From Bacillota bacterium (GTDB taxonomy: Bacteria; Bacillota; Clostridia; Lachnospirales; CAG-274): DNA of 64,000 bases. The notes beneath the pieces were generated by a model, which did not search any database, was not told the DNA's origin, and saw only the letters and a program-made list of their open reading frames with translations. A program made the position numbers and the translations under genes. Where the stretch lies: the NCBI GenBank assembly GCA_017543265.1, contig JAFYGI010000050.1, positions 1 to 64,000 of the forward strand, written 5' to 3'. Positions 1-8,971 of this stretch are shown piece by piece (positions within the stretch are counted from its first letter, which is position 1; the number at the start of each line of letters is the position of its first letter).

Positions 1-68
1 TACCGCAAAAACGGCAGGCGGGTTTTTTTATGGGCATCATGGCTTTATCCCGATTTTGGGATGCTGCC
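1..68. terminator. Intergenic tail with weak hairpins at left edge
   Basis: On the plus strand CCGC (3-6) can pair with GCGG (18-21) and is followed by a run of seven T, so this may be the tail of a terminator for a plus-strand gene lying left of the window. ATCCC (47-51) can pair with GGGAT (58-62) just after the stop of the minus-strand yfhO-like gene. Both stems are short and the first is cut by the window edge. Confidence 0.3.
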
Positions 69-2723
69 TTATGCAAAGCATTTTTTTCTTTTTATGATAA
101 GATATACCGTCGCCAATACGGCTGTTAGGGCGGAAACGGCGGCTGAGGCCTTAAAACCGCGGGGAATGTATGTAACGGTTATATCGTGCCTGCCCGCGGG
201 AACGTAATACCCCAAAAAGGCATCGGAGATATTCACCTGTTCTGTCTCCCTGCCGTCGATAAAGACGTGAAAGCTTTTATCGTATGAAAGGGAGCAGAAG
301 ATAAGCTTTTCCTCGTCAAAATCCGAACTTGCCGTTATTTTTTGACCGTCCCAGCGTATGTTTTTAAGTCCGTTCTCGTTTGCCGTTTGCGAAAGTGCGT
401 CAAGCTCATCGCTGCGCAGGCGGAATATCATCGGCGTAACATAGCTCAATTCGTTGGCTGCGGCAATGGTGATATCGAGTCTGTCGCCCTTTTTGTAATA
501 GCCTATGTCGGCAATGACGGCGGGGCTTGAATCCAGAAATACATAGTCAAGCGGCACTCCGTTTACAACACAGATAAAGGACGGGAACTCGTTTTGCCTG
601 TTTTCGGACTTTGCACGCATATCAAAAAGATACTCGCCGTCGGTCTCTATGTCCACGGTATAGCTCACCGTGCCCATATCGCCGTCGGGAATAAGCTCCG
701 TGTATACATCGGAGCTGTCAACATCCTCCACATGGCAGTTTACTAACGTGGTTTCGCTGCCGCACAGGTCGTAAATGGCATATCCCGTGCCGAACATATC
801 GTTTAAAAACATTGTCTGGTTTGCGTATGCGGCGGATATCGTGGCATCATTATTGTAAAATCTGCCGCTGCTTTCCGTTACGGCCTCGTTTACGGCAAAC
901 ATAAGCGGAAAGGCATTTTTGTTTACATATATGCCGCCGTCGGCATTTTCCGCAAGCGGCTTATAATTGTTTGAGGTAAGTCTCATGGCGGCGGTTCTGC
1001 TGCCGCGCGAATATATGCTGCGTCCCGTGTCGTCGGTCATTTTTTGTGCCGATGATGCCATAACGTATTTTACGTCAAACAGACTTTCCGTTACGGAGCT
1101 GTTGAAGTAATTGCCGAGAAGACGGTAGTCCGCAGGGCACCATATACCGAGCGTGGACAGCTGTTTCAGGCTTCGCTGATTGGTCTGCGATGAAAATATA
1201 TCCAAGGCGTTGCAGCCTAAATTCATGGCTTTGTTGGGACTGTGTTCAAGCGCATCCTCAACGCGGTAAAAACTGTCGTCATCTATCACCGACAGAAGTG
1301 CCTTTGCGCTTTTAAGACGGTCGGTGTATTCACTTCTTTCAGGCCAGGATTCTATCTCCTTCAGCTTGAATATGCCGCCTGCGCACAAGAACACGGCCTC
1401 AAACATTACGGCGGCACACAGCATACGTCCAAACAGCCTGCCCGCCTTGTCTCTGAATTTTATGATAAGTGCATAAAAGCATGAAAGCGCCGCTGTTACA
1501 GAAAAGCCCAGAATAAGCCACGGCGACGGTGACTTTAACACGCCCGCGGCACAGACGGATACAGTCGTTATCATGGGTATCACAAGGCATAAGCCGTGGG
1601 CGGGTCTTTTTATATATCTTGCGGCAAAGGTTATGCACATAAAGGCAAGCGCGTATAAAAACCTGCCGTAAAAGCCCGTCGGTTTTCTGAATGTGTGCCA
1701 CATAAGATACAGCGGCCTGAATGACAGGCTTAAAAACATTATTGCCGCAAAGGCAAGGGTCAGTATCCTTTCCTTGCGGGGTATATTTCGGTTCAGTACG
1801 GCAAAAATAACGGAAAACAGCGGTAAAATGCCGAAAAAACCGTGCATTGTGCCGTTTGCGTAGTCCGTTTCGTTTATAAGCGTAAGGCTTTGCGCAACAT
1901 CGGCAAAGGACCACTCAAAAAGCGACGAGGCATCGGTATCGAACATATCGACATAGGACGAGGAAATGTTGAACCACGAGGGAACGACGATGACCGCCGC
2001 CGCGCACACAGCCAGACCCGCGCCCAGGGCGCAGACGGCAAGACTGCGGAAAAAATCCCCTGCGCCGAATTTCCGCGTAACAAAATAATAATAAAAAAAG
2101 TATAAACCGCTGAATAAGCCCGTAATATAGGCTATGTAATAATTTGTCACAAGGCAGTAGGCAAAGGATAAAAACAGCGGCATAAATTTTTTCCTGTCAG
2201 CCGCATACTCTATGCCCAGCATTACAAGCGGCAGTGCGGCGATGTTGTCAAGCCACATTACGTTTATTGCCGATGTTATGCAAAAGCCGCCAAAGGCATA
2301 CAAAACCGAAAGTGCCGTGTTAAATGCACCGCCAAGGGCTGTAAATCTGCTGTGTTTAAGGTACAGGGATGCACACAGGGCGGCGGTGCCGAATTTTAGT
2401 ATGGTGATAAAAAGGTATATCTCCTGATAGTATTCGGCATCAAAAAACAGAAAAAATATATTAAACGGGCTGTACAGCAGAAAGGCCGCACAGGTATACA
2501 GGTTTGCGCCAAGCCCGCCGCTGTAAGTGACAAAGGGGCTCGCATCCTTTTTCAGGGTGTTGAATATGCCTGCGGTAAGGTCGATATAGTGCATTTTCAT
2601 ATCCGAGCAGATAAAGGAGTATTCTCCGAACGGATATACACCGGCCGCGGCAAATACTGCGGTAATTATCAAAACAGCCAGCAAAAAGGCCGAAACAGGT
2701 TCTTTTTTCAGATACTTGTACAT
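69..2723 (-). CDS. YfhO family multi-pass membrane protein (884 aa)
   Basis: Large integral membrane protein of the YfhO family. In Bacillus YfhO takes part in glycosylating lipoteichoic acid, so an envelope sugar-transfer role is the best guess. About the first 460 residues are dense in hydrophobic helices. The rest is a long soluble, probably extracellular region, with a last helix near the C-terminus followed by a basic tail (KRKK). The start is ATG at 2723 with GAGGAG 5 nt upstream. A longer reading frame to 2828 runs into the TTGAAA/TATAAT promoter at 2820-2848 and is rejected. A paralogue of almost the same length lies at 29104-31752; both share the N-terminal pattern PFG...D-M-K/R..YIDL and C-terminal segments such as FLGYYVPAG / MLGFYVPAG. 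Transcribed alone. Confidence 0.85.
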   Translation of the reverse strand: MYKYLKKEPVSAFLLAVLIITAVFAAAGVYPFGEYSFICSDMKMHYIDLTAGIFNTLKKDASPFVTYSGGLGANLYTCAAFLLYSPFNIFFLFFDAEYYQEIYLFITILKFGTAALCASLYLKHSRFTALGGAFNTALSVLYAFGGFCITSAINVMWLDNIAALPLVMLGIEYAADRKKFMPLFLSFAYCLVTNYYIAYITGLFSGLYFFYYYFVTRKFGAGDFFRSLAVCALGAGLAVCAAAVIVVPSWFNISSSYVDMFDTDASSLFEWSFADVAQSLTLINETDYANGTMHGFFGILPLFSVIFAVLNRNIPRKERILTLAFAAIMFLSLSFRPLYLMWHTFRKPTGFYGRFLYALAFMCITFAARYIKRPAHGLCLVIPMITTVSVCAAGVLKSPSPWLILGFSVTAALSCFYALIIKFRDKAGRLFGRMLCAAVMFEAVFLCAGGIFKLKEIESWPERSEYTDRLKSAKALLSVIDDDSFYRVEDALEHSPNKAMNLGCNALDIFSSQTNQRSLKQLSTLGIWCPADYRLLGNYFNSSVTESLFDVKYVMASSAQKMTDDTGRSIYSRGSRTAAMRLTSNNYKPLAENADGGIYVNKNAFPLMFAVNEAVTESSGRFYNNDATISAAYANQTMFLNDMFGTGYAIYDLCGSETTLVNCHVEDVDSSDVYTELIPDGDMGTVSYTVDIETDGEYLFDMRAKSENRQNEFPSFICVVNGVPLDYVFLDSSPAVIADIGYYKKGDRLDITIAAANELSYVTPMIFRLRSDELDALSQTANENGLKNIRWDGQKITASSDFDEEKLIFCSLSYDKSFHVFIDGRETEQVNISDAFLGYYVPAGRHDITVTYIPRGFKASAAVSALTAVLATVYLIIKRKKCFA

Positions 2724-2755
2724 TGATCTCCTCGTTTTTGTATATAAAAAATATT

Positions 2756-2802
2756 TTTCGGATGTCACCCGAAGCCGAAACTTTCTCAAACCGATGAGAA
2801 AG
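2756..2802 (-). promoter_or_regulatory. Structured 5' leader of the first yfhO gene
   Basis: Between promoter and ribosome binding site the minus-strand RNA can form an 8-bp hairpin (CTTTCTCA 2781-2788 with TGAGAAAG 2795-2802). It also has two competing short stems in which the 2756-2761 segment pairs with either 2769-2773 or 2775-2780, followed by an A/T-rich tract. It could be an attenuator or simply a structured leader. Confidence 0.3.
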
Positions 2803-2819
2803 CAGACCTTGCTTTTTAT

Positions 2820-2848
2820 ATTATACACCCTATAATTGTGTATTTCAA
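2820..2848 (-). promoter_or_regulatory. Sigma-A type promoter for the first yfhO gene
   Basis: Read on the minus strand: TTGAAA (2843-2848), 17 nt spacer, TATAAT (2820-2825). It would give a leader of about 90 nt before the ATG at 2723. Confidence 0.6.
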
Positions 2849-2899
2849 CAAAAAAATGGGGGATGCGTAATTCATATATGCGTTTATGTAATATTATGG

Positions 2900-2928
2900 T
2901 TGAATTTTCGGTTGATATATGTTATTAT
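2900..2928 (+). promoter_or_regulatory. Candidate sigma-A promoter for smc-ftsY
   Basis: TTGAAT (2900-2905), 17 nt, TATTAT (2923-2928), about 50 nt before the smc start. Near-consensus in both hexamers. Confidence 0.45.
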
Positions 2929-2976
2929 TTTACTATGGCATAATATCGGATATACCGTTAAGGAGAAACAATATAT

Positions 2977-5900
2977 ATGTACCTGAAAAGACTTGAATTA
3001 CAGGGGTTTAAGTCATTCCCCGAAAAAATAAGGCTTGAATTCAACAAAGGCATAACCGTCGTTGTCGGCCCCAATGGCAGCGGCAAAAGCAATATAGCGG
3101 ATGCGGTGCGCTGGGTACTTGGCGAAAAAAGCGCCAAAAGCCTGCGCGGCGCAAAAATGGAGGATGTTATTTTTAACGGTACCGCCAACAGAAAGCCTAT
3201 GGGCTTTGCGGAGGTATCTATGATAATGGACAACAGCGACCGCAAGCTCAATCTGGATTTCAGCGAGGTAACGGTAACAAGACGTGTTTTCCGCTCGGGT
3301 GAGAGCGATTACCTTATAAACGGCACGCCCTGCCGCCTTAAGGACATACTGGAGCTTTTTATGGATACTGGTGTCGGCAAGGAGGGCTATTCCATCATAG
3401 GTCAGGGACGTATCGACGAGATACTTTCCACCAAGTCGGAGGACAGGCGTATGCTTTTTGAGGAAGCTGCGGGTATAGTAAAATACAAGACCCGCCGCAC
3501 GGAGGCCGCAAACAAACTTGAAAAGGAGCACGCAAATCTGGTGCGTGTGAACGACATCATATCGGAGCTTGAAATACAGGTAGGCCCCTTGGAAAAGCAG
3601 GCGGAAAAGACAAAAAAATACCTTGTGCTGGCAGACCGTCTTAAACTGGTGCAGGTCAATCTTTTTGTGCGCGATGCGGACAAGCTGGAAAAGGAAATAA
3701 GCGATCTTGCGGAGCAGATAGGCAAGCTTAACGGCAATATTGCCGACGAAGAGGACCGCAAGCAGCTTGTGATACTTGAAAACGGCAAAAACAAGGAAAG
3801 ACTGGCGGAAATAGAGGAAGAAACGGAACGTGTGAACGCGGAAATGGCGGAGACACGCTCCGAGCGCGAGCAAAAAGAAAACGATATAAAGCTGTATATG
3901 ACCCAGGCCGAACATATCGGCGAGGATATCGGACGCATAGAGGCTCAGCTTGCGGAGGATGCCGAAAGCAGCCGGGAAAAGGCCGGGAAAATAGCGCTTA
4001 TCAAAACGGAGATAAAGGGCAAAAGTCTTATACTTGAAAACAAAAACAAGGTTTACGACGAGAAAAAGGCCGAGTTTGAAAAATTTGACCTGCGTGTGAG
4101 CGAGAGCGAGGAAAAGGTGACCGAGTTCAACACACAGGTAATTGATAAAATGAACAAGGCAAACGACCTTAAAAGCGAAAAAAGTCAGGCCGAGGCTGCG
4201 GCAGACCAGCAGGAAATGCGTCTTGAAGCGCTTGAAGCCGATCTGGACGGGCTGGATGCGTCATACGAGGAAAAAAAGGTCGAAATGCAGCTTTGCCGCA
4301 AGCGCTTTGACCGTGTTGAGGAAGAAGGCAGGCTTACGGCGGAGCATATCGACGAATATACAAGGCTCAAAGACGAGCTTTCCGAAGATATAAACGGCAA
4401 AAAATCGGCTGCCGACAAGCTTTCAAAGGAAATAAACGACAAAAATTCGCGCCTTAAGCTTTTGTCGGAGCTGGAGCGTGAGTACGAGGGTTATTACGGC
4501 GGCGTAAAGGCCGTGCTGCGCCAGCGTGACAGCAAAAATCCCGATTTTAAGGGTATCTGCGGCGCTGTGGGCGAGGTCATAACCCTTGACAAACGCTTTG
4601 AAACAGCGATAGAGACCGCACTTGGCGGCGCTGTGCAAAATATCATCACGCGCAATGACGAAAGCGTGAAAAAGGCAATACGTTATTTAAAGGACAACCA
4701 AAAGGGCCGTGCGACATTCCTGCCCATGACGGCGGTCAAGGGCCGCCCGCTCGGCAGCGAAAAGCATAAGCTGTTAAAGGAGAAGGGCGTTATAGGCATT
4801 GCAAAGGAGCTTATAAAGTATTCGCCCGAGTACGAAAACATAATGTCAAACCTGCTTGACAGGGTGATAGTTGTGGACGATATAAACAGCGGCACGGAGC
4901 TGGCACGCAAAACGGAGCATACATACAAGATAGTTACCCTGGAGGGCGAGCTTTTTAACCCCGGCGGTTCGGTAACGGGCGGCAGTATCAGCAAAAAGAC
5001 GGCGGGCATTTTTTCGCGCGGACGCGAGATAGCCGACCTTAAAGACAGTTTAAAGGATATGTACGAAGCACAGCATACCCTTAACGGCGAGATAGACGTA
5101 CTGTCGCAGAAGCTTGAAAACACTGAATATAAGCTGGAAGAAACCAAGAGCGAGCTGCAGGAGCTGGCTATAAGCCGTACAAAGGAAAAGGGTAATCTGG
5201 ATTTTGCAAACTCCGAGCTTGAAAGAATAGAAAACGACAAGAAGAACGCCGAGGGCGAGATAGAGTCCATAGCAGCCGAAATAGAGCAAAACAGGAAAAA
5301 GGCCAAGGAACTTGATAAGGGCATAGCTGCGCTCGAGGACGAGATAAACGAGCTTTATGACAGGCTGGAGGAACATCAGAGCCTTATCAAGGGCGAAAGA
5401 GAACGCCGTGAAAGATCGAGCGGCGAGATAATGGAGCTGCGTCTTGAAATAAACGGCGCGGAGAACGAAATAAAAGGCCTTAACGACGAGATAAGCCGTA
5501 TCGAACGCGAAATTGAGGAACTGGAGCAAAGCAGGAAAGACAGCGAAGAGCTGATAGAAAAATACAAAAGCGACAGGGATGCGAAAAACGGCGAAGCGGA
5601 TGCGGCAAGGCAGGATGTGGAAACACTCGGGGAAAGATATGATTCGCTCGGCCTGCGTCTGGAGGAGCTGAACACGCAAAAGACGGAGGCAAACAATGCG
5701 GCAGAGAGAGCATCGCAGGAGATAACCGACCGCATAGAGGCAATATCTCTGCTTAATACACAGCTTAACAAGCTGGATATGCGCAAGGAGCAGGCTACAC
5801 AGAAAAATCAGCAGCTTTATGATTCGATGTGGGAAAACTACGAAATGACCTATGTCGAGGCAAAGGGCTGCGAACAGCTCGAGGACAGCAGCGACAAGCT

Positions 5901-6552
5901 GCAAAAGGAGGAGCGCGGCCTTAAATCGCAGATAAAGAGTCTGGGCAGCATCAATCCCAACGCAGTCACCGAGTATGAGGAGGTAAAGACACGCTTTGAC
6001 TTCCTTACAAACCAGCGAAACGACATAATCGAAAGCGAGAATAAGCTCACGGGCGTTATAACACAGCTTGAAAGCCTAATGGAAACGCAGTTCCGCGAGC
6101 AGTTCAAGATAATAAGCGAAAACTTTACCCGCGTTTTCCGCATAATGTTCGGTGGCGGCACGGCCACGCTGAAGCTGGCGGATGACGAGGATATACTTAA
6201 CTGCGGCATTGATATCGTTGCGCAGCCCCCGGGCAAGGCGCTGCAGAACATGATGCTTTTGTCGGGCGGTGAAAAGGCGCTTACGGCTATGTCTCTGCTT
6301 TTTGCGATACTTGAAATGAAGCCGTCGCCGTTTTGTATACTTGACGAGATAGAGGCGGCGCTGGATGATGCCAATGTAAACCGTTATGCCGATTATTTAA
6401 AGCATTTTACCGACACAACGCAGTTTGTTGTCATCAGCCACCGTAAGGGCACGATGGAGGCCGCCGATATCTTATACGGCGTGACCATGCAGGAACAGGG
6501 TATATCCAAGCTTGTTTCCGTAAACTTTAAGGACGAGAAAGGAATAGTATAA
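2977..6552 (+). CDS. smc: Chromosome partition protein SMC (1191 aa)
   Basis: ATPase core of the bacterial condensin, which folds and separates replicated chromosomes together with ScpA and ScpB. The N-terminal Walker A motif GPNGSGKS is at about residues 31-38. Two long coiled coils flank a hinge at about residues 508-665. The C-terminal head carries the ABC signature LLSGGEKALTAM near residue 1094 and Walker B ILDEIEAALDDAN near 1120. The length is normal for the family. Start ATG with AAGGAG 11 nt upstream. ftsY begins on the last base of the smc stop codon, so the two are co-translated, an arrangement common in Firmicutes (there usually with rnc upstream; rnc is absent here). Confidence 0.97.
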   Translation: MYLKRLELQGFKSFPEKIRLEFNKGITVVVGPNGSGKSNIADAVRWVLGEKSAKSLRGAKMEDVIFNGTANRKPMGFAEVSMIMDNSDRKLNLDFSEVTVTRRVFRSGESDYLINGTPCRLKDILELFMDTGVGKEGYSIIGQGRIDEILSTKSEDRRMLFEEAAGIVKYKTRRTEAANKLEKEHANLVRVNDIISELEIQVGPLEKQAEKTKKYLVLADRLKLVQVNLFVRDADKLEKEISDLAEQIGKLNGNIADEEDRKQLVILENGKNKERLAEIEEETERVNAEMAETRSEREQKENDIKLYMTQAEHIGEDIGRIEAQLAEDAESSREKAGKIALIKTEIKGKSLILENKNKVYDEKKAEFEKFDLRVSESEEKVTEFNTQVIDKMNKANDLKSEKSQAEAAADQQEMRLEALEADLDGLDASYEEKKVEMQLCRKRFDRVEEEGRLTAEHIDEYTRLKDELSEDINGKKSAADKLSKEINDKNSRLKLLSELEREYEGYYGGVKAVLRQRDSKNPDFKGICGAVGEVITLDKRFETAIETALGGAVQNIITRNDESVKKAIRYLKDNQKGRATFLPMTAVKGRPLGSEKHKLLKEKGVIGIAKELIKYSPEYENIMSNLLDRVIVVDDINSGTELARKTEHTYKIVTLEGELFNPGGSVTGGSISKKTAGIFSRGREIADLKDSLKDMYEAQHTLNGEIDVLSQKLENTEYKLEETKSELQELAISRTKEKGNLDFANSELERIENDKKNAEGEIESIAAEIEQNRKKAKELDKGIAALEDEINELYDRLEEHQSLIKGERERRERSSGEIMELRLEINGAENEIKGLNDEISRIEREIEELEQSRKDSEELIEKYKSDRDAKNGEADAARQDVETLGERYDSLGLRLEELNTQKTEANNAAERASQEITDRIEAISLLNTQLNKLDMRKEQATQKNQQLYDSMWENYEMTYVEAKGCEQLEDSSDKLQKEERGLKSQIKSLGSINPNAVTEYEEVKTRFDFLTNQRNDIIESENKLTGVITQLESLMETQFREQFKIISENFTRVFRIMFGGGTATLKLADDEDILNCGIDIVAQPPGKALQNMMLLSGGEKALTAMSLLFAILEMKPSPFCILDEIEAALDDANVNRYADYLKHFTDTTQFVVISHRKGTMEAADILYGVTMQEQGISKLVSVNFKDEKGIV

Positions 6553-7808
6553 TGGGAGAATTTGACAATAACTCCGAGGAGAGCAAACAAGAGGAAAAGA
6601 AGGGCTTTTTTGCCAAGCTTAAATATGAGCTGACAAAGCCCATAGAATTCGGCGGCAAGAAAAACAAGGACGACGCGGAGGCGGAGCCTGCGGAAGAACA
6701 GGCAGAGCAGACCGCCGAGGAAACGGCCGAAGATGCAGTTGAAGAGACTGTCGAAGAAACAGTTGAAGAGGCAGTTGAAGAAACTGCGGAGGCTGTGGAA
6801 GAGGCTGTCGAAGAGGCAGTTGAAGAGCCCGCAGAAGAAGTGGCAAAGGAGCCTGTCAAGGAAACCGAGGAGGAGACCGAGGAAGTCCCCCAAAAAAAGC
6901 CCGGCTTTTTTGAAAAAATAAAGGCAGGTCTTTCAAAAACACGCAGCAATATCATGTCGGGTGTGGAAAATGTGTTAAAGGCCTTTACCACCATTGACGA
7001 GGAGCTTTACGAGGAGCTTGAAGAGACCCTTATTATGGCGGATATCGGCGTGGACACCTCCGTAAGCATTGTGGAGGAACTGAGAAAGCGCGTTAAGGAG
7101 CAGAAAATAAAGGAGCCCGAAAAGGTCAAGGATGTTATAATAGAGGTAATAACCGATATTTTACAGGCGGACAAGACCGAGTTTAAGCTGACCTCGCCGT
7201 CCGTTGTGATTATGATAGGCGTAAACGGCGTGGGCAAGACAACGACCATCGGCAAGCTTGCGAATAATTTCAAAAAAGAGGGAAAGACGGTCATGCTTGC
7301 CGCAGCGGATACCTTCCGCGCCGCAGCAATAGACCAGCTTGAGATCTGGGGCGAAAGAAATGATGTTCAGGTAATAAGGCATCCGGAAACCTCCGATCCC
7401 GGCGCTGTGGTGTACGATGCCATACAGTCGGCAAAGGCCAAAAATATTGATGTGCTTCTTTGCGATACTGCGGGCAGACTTCACAATAAAAAGAATTTAA
7501 TGGAAGAACTGAAAAAGATATTCCGCATAATAGACCGAGAATATCCCGATGCACAAAGAGAGGTACTGCTCGTGCTCGATGCCACAACGGGACAAAACGC
7601 ACTCCAGCAGGCCAAATTGTTCAAGGAGGCGGCGGATATCACGGGCATAGTGCTTACAAAGCTTGACGGCACCGCAAAGGGTGGTATAGTTATCGCCATC
7701 AAGAATGAATTAAAGGTGCCCGTAAGATATATCGGCGTGGGCGAGGGCATAGACGACTTGCAGCTGTTTGACGAGAACGACTTTGCAAGGGCATTGTTTG
7801 AGGACTAA
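6552..7808 (+). CDS. ftsY: Signal recognition particle receptor FtsY (418 aa)
   Basis: GTPase receptor that docks SRP-ribosome complexes at the membrane for insertion of membrane proteins. The SRP54-type NG domain is complete: GVNGVGKTTT near residue 223, DTAGRLHNKKNL, and the TKLDGTAKGG closing motif. Before it lies an unusually acidic, low-complexity segment (about residues 36-110), built largely of EE-A/T-V units and encoded by an imperfect DNA repeat at about 6715-6870. An acidic A domain is known in FtsY, but its length and sequence vary freely. Overlaps the smc stop by one base. Confidence 0.96.
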   Translation: MGEFDNNSEESKQEEKKGFFAKLKYELTKPIEFGGKKNKDDAEAEPAEEQAEQTAEETAEDAVEETVEETVEEAVEETAEAVEEAVEEAVEEPAEEVAKEPVKETEEETEEVPQKKPGFFEKIKAGLSKTRSNIMSGVENVLKAFTTIDEELYEELEETLIMADIGVDTSVSIVEELRKRVKEQKIKEPEKVKDVIIEVITDILQADKTEFKLTSPSVVIMIGVNGVGKTTTIGKLANNFKKEGKTVMLAAADTFRAAAIDQLEIWGERNDVQVIRHPETSDPGAVVYDAIQSAKAKNIDVLLCDTAGRLHNKKNLMEELKKIFRIIDREYPDAQREVLLVLDATTGQNALQQAKLFKEAADITGIVLTKLDGTAKGGIVIAIKNELKVPVRYIGVGEGIDDLQLFDENDFARALFED

Positions 7809-7844
7809 GGCCGATACAAAAATACCGAAAGAGGGTGATTTATT

Positions 7845-8909
7845 TTGAACATTAAAAAAACTGTTATATTTGCACTTAAGGCTGCGGTATTTATTGCGGC
7901 GCTGGTGCCTTTTACGGCAAAATTGGCGCAAAAGTACGCCGTTGCAAGCACGGAAAACAAAATAAACACCTATAACGAGTGCCGCTGGAACGACTTTTAC
8001 GCGCTGCCAAAAAACAGCCTTGATGTGGTATTTTTAGGCTCGTCACATTCCTACTGCACCTTTGACCCCGAAATATTCGATGAGGCGCTGGGTACAAGCA
8101 GCTTTCAGATGGGTATGCCGCTGCAGCACATGGACACCACCTATTACACCCTTTTGGAGGTGCTGAACTATCAGCATCCCAAGTGCGTGGTGCTGGAGGT
8201 ATACTGGGATATGATGGACGACGAGTTTGAGCTTACGCAGGCGGGCTATCTTTTCCAGGTGATGAAAAACGAGGAGCTTAAAAAGCAATATATTACGCAG
8301 GTATTTCCGCCGGGAGAAAGGATAAAATATGCAATAAGCGCCTTCAGGTACCAGACGGACTACTTTGCTTTTAAGTCCTCCGATATGAAAAAGAAGATAG
8401 AGCTTAAATTTGATGTGGAGACACCTGCCGCGCAAAAACAGGTCGGACAGGAGTATTACCGCTCGAAAGGCTGTAATTTCTGCGATTATAAAATGCTTCC
8501 CGACGAATTTGACAAGACCAACCAATACAGGGAGCTTGACGGCAAAAAGTGGAAGCTTAACGACACACAGAAAAAATATCTTTTAAAGCTTACGGATAAA
8601 TGCAAAGAAGAGGGCATAGATATAATCTGGGTAACGGCTCCCGTTGCAAACGTAAGCATGGATTATATCAAAAACTACGATCTTATCTACGGAAATTTTG
8701 AAAAGCTGGCTATCGAAAACAAGGTCACCTACATAGACTATAACAGGGTGAACAAAGAAAAAAAGCTGCTTACAAACGATAATTTCCGCGATGATGCGCA
8801 TCTTAACAACTCGGGTATAGCCATTATAGACAGGGAATTTTTGCCCGTGCTGGAGGAGCATTTGAAAAAATCGGAAAAAAACAGTAAATTTGTAAAAAAA
8901 GGTACTTGA
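7845..8909 (+). CDS. Membrane-anchored SGNH/GDSL-type hydrolase (354 aa)
   Basis: Likely extracytoplasmic esterase or acyl-transfer enzyme, by analogy with DltD/AlgX-like SGNH proteins. One N-terminal membrane helix (about residues 7-25) acts as an uncleaved anchor. The nucleophile block is FLGSSHS (near residue 64) and the D-x-x-H block is DDAH at residues 316-319, so the catalytic set looks complete. The start is TTG at 7845, with GAGGGTGAT just upstream; no in-frame ATG is better placed. It sits 36 bp after ftsY and 62 bp before a GalE-like gene, which fits a role in modifying an envelope glycan. The substrate cannot be told. Confidence 0.7.
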   Translation: MNIKKTVIFALKAAVFIAALVPFTAKLAQKYAVASTENKINTYNECRWNDFYALPKNSLDVVFLGSSHSYCTFDPEIFDEALGTSSFQMGMPLQHMDTTYYTLLEVLNYQHPKCVVLEVYWDMMDDEFELTQAGYLFQVMKNEELKKQYITQVFPPGERIKYAISAFRYQTDYFAFKSSDMKKKIELKFDVETPAAQKQVGQEYYRSKGCNFCDYKMLPDEFDKTNQYRELDGKKWKLNDTQKKYLLKLTDKCKEEGIDIIWVTAPVANVSMDYIKNYDLIYGNFEKLAIENKVTYIDYNRVNKEKKLLTNDNFRDDAHLNNSGIAIIDREFLPVLEEHLKKSEKNSKFVKKGT

Positions 8910-8971
8910 AAATTGGCTTGATATGGTTTAAAATAAACATATTAACAGTTTCCGGAAAGTAGGTGTATTAT

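Noticed and set aside
5050..5904. Long minus-strand frames inside smc (also 3013-3915)
   Set aside because: The SMC coiled-coil codons give open antisense frames of Leu/Val/Tyr-rich nonsense.
8963..8971. GTG start for the GalE-like gene
   Set aside because: It falls inside the AGGTG ribosome binding site of the ATG at 8972.
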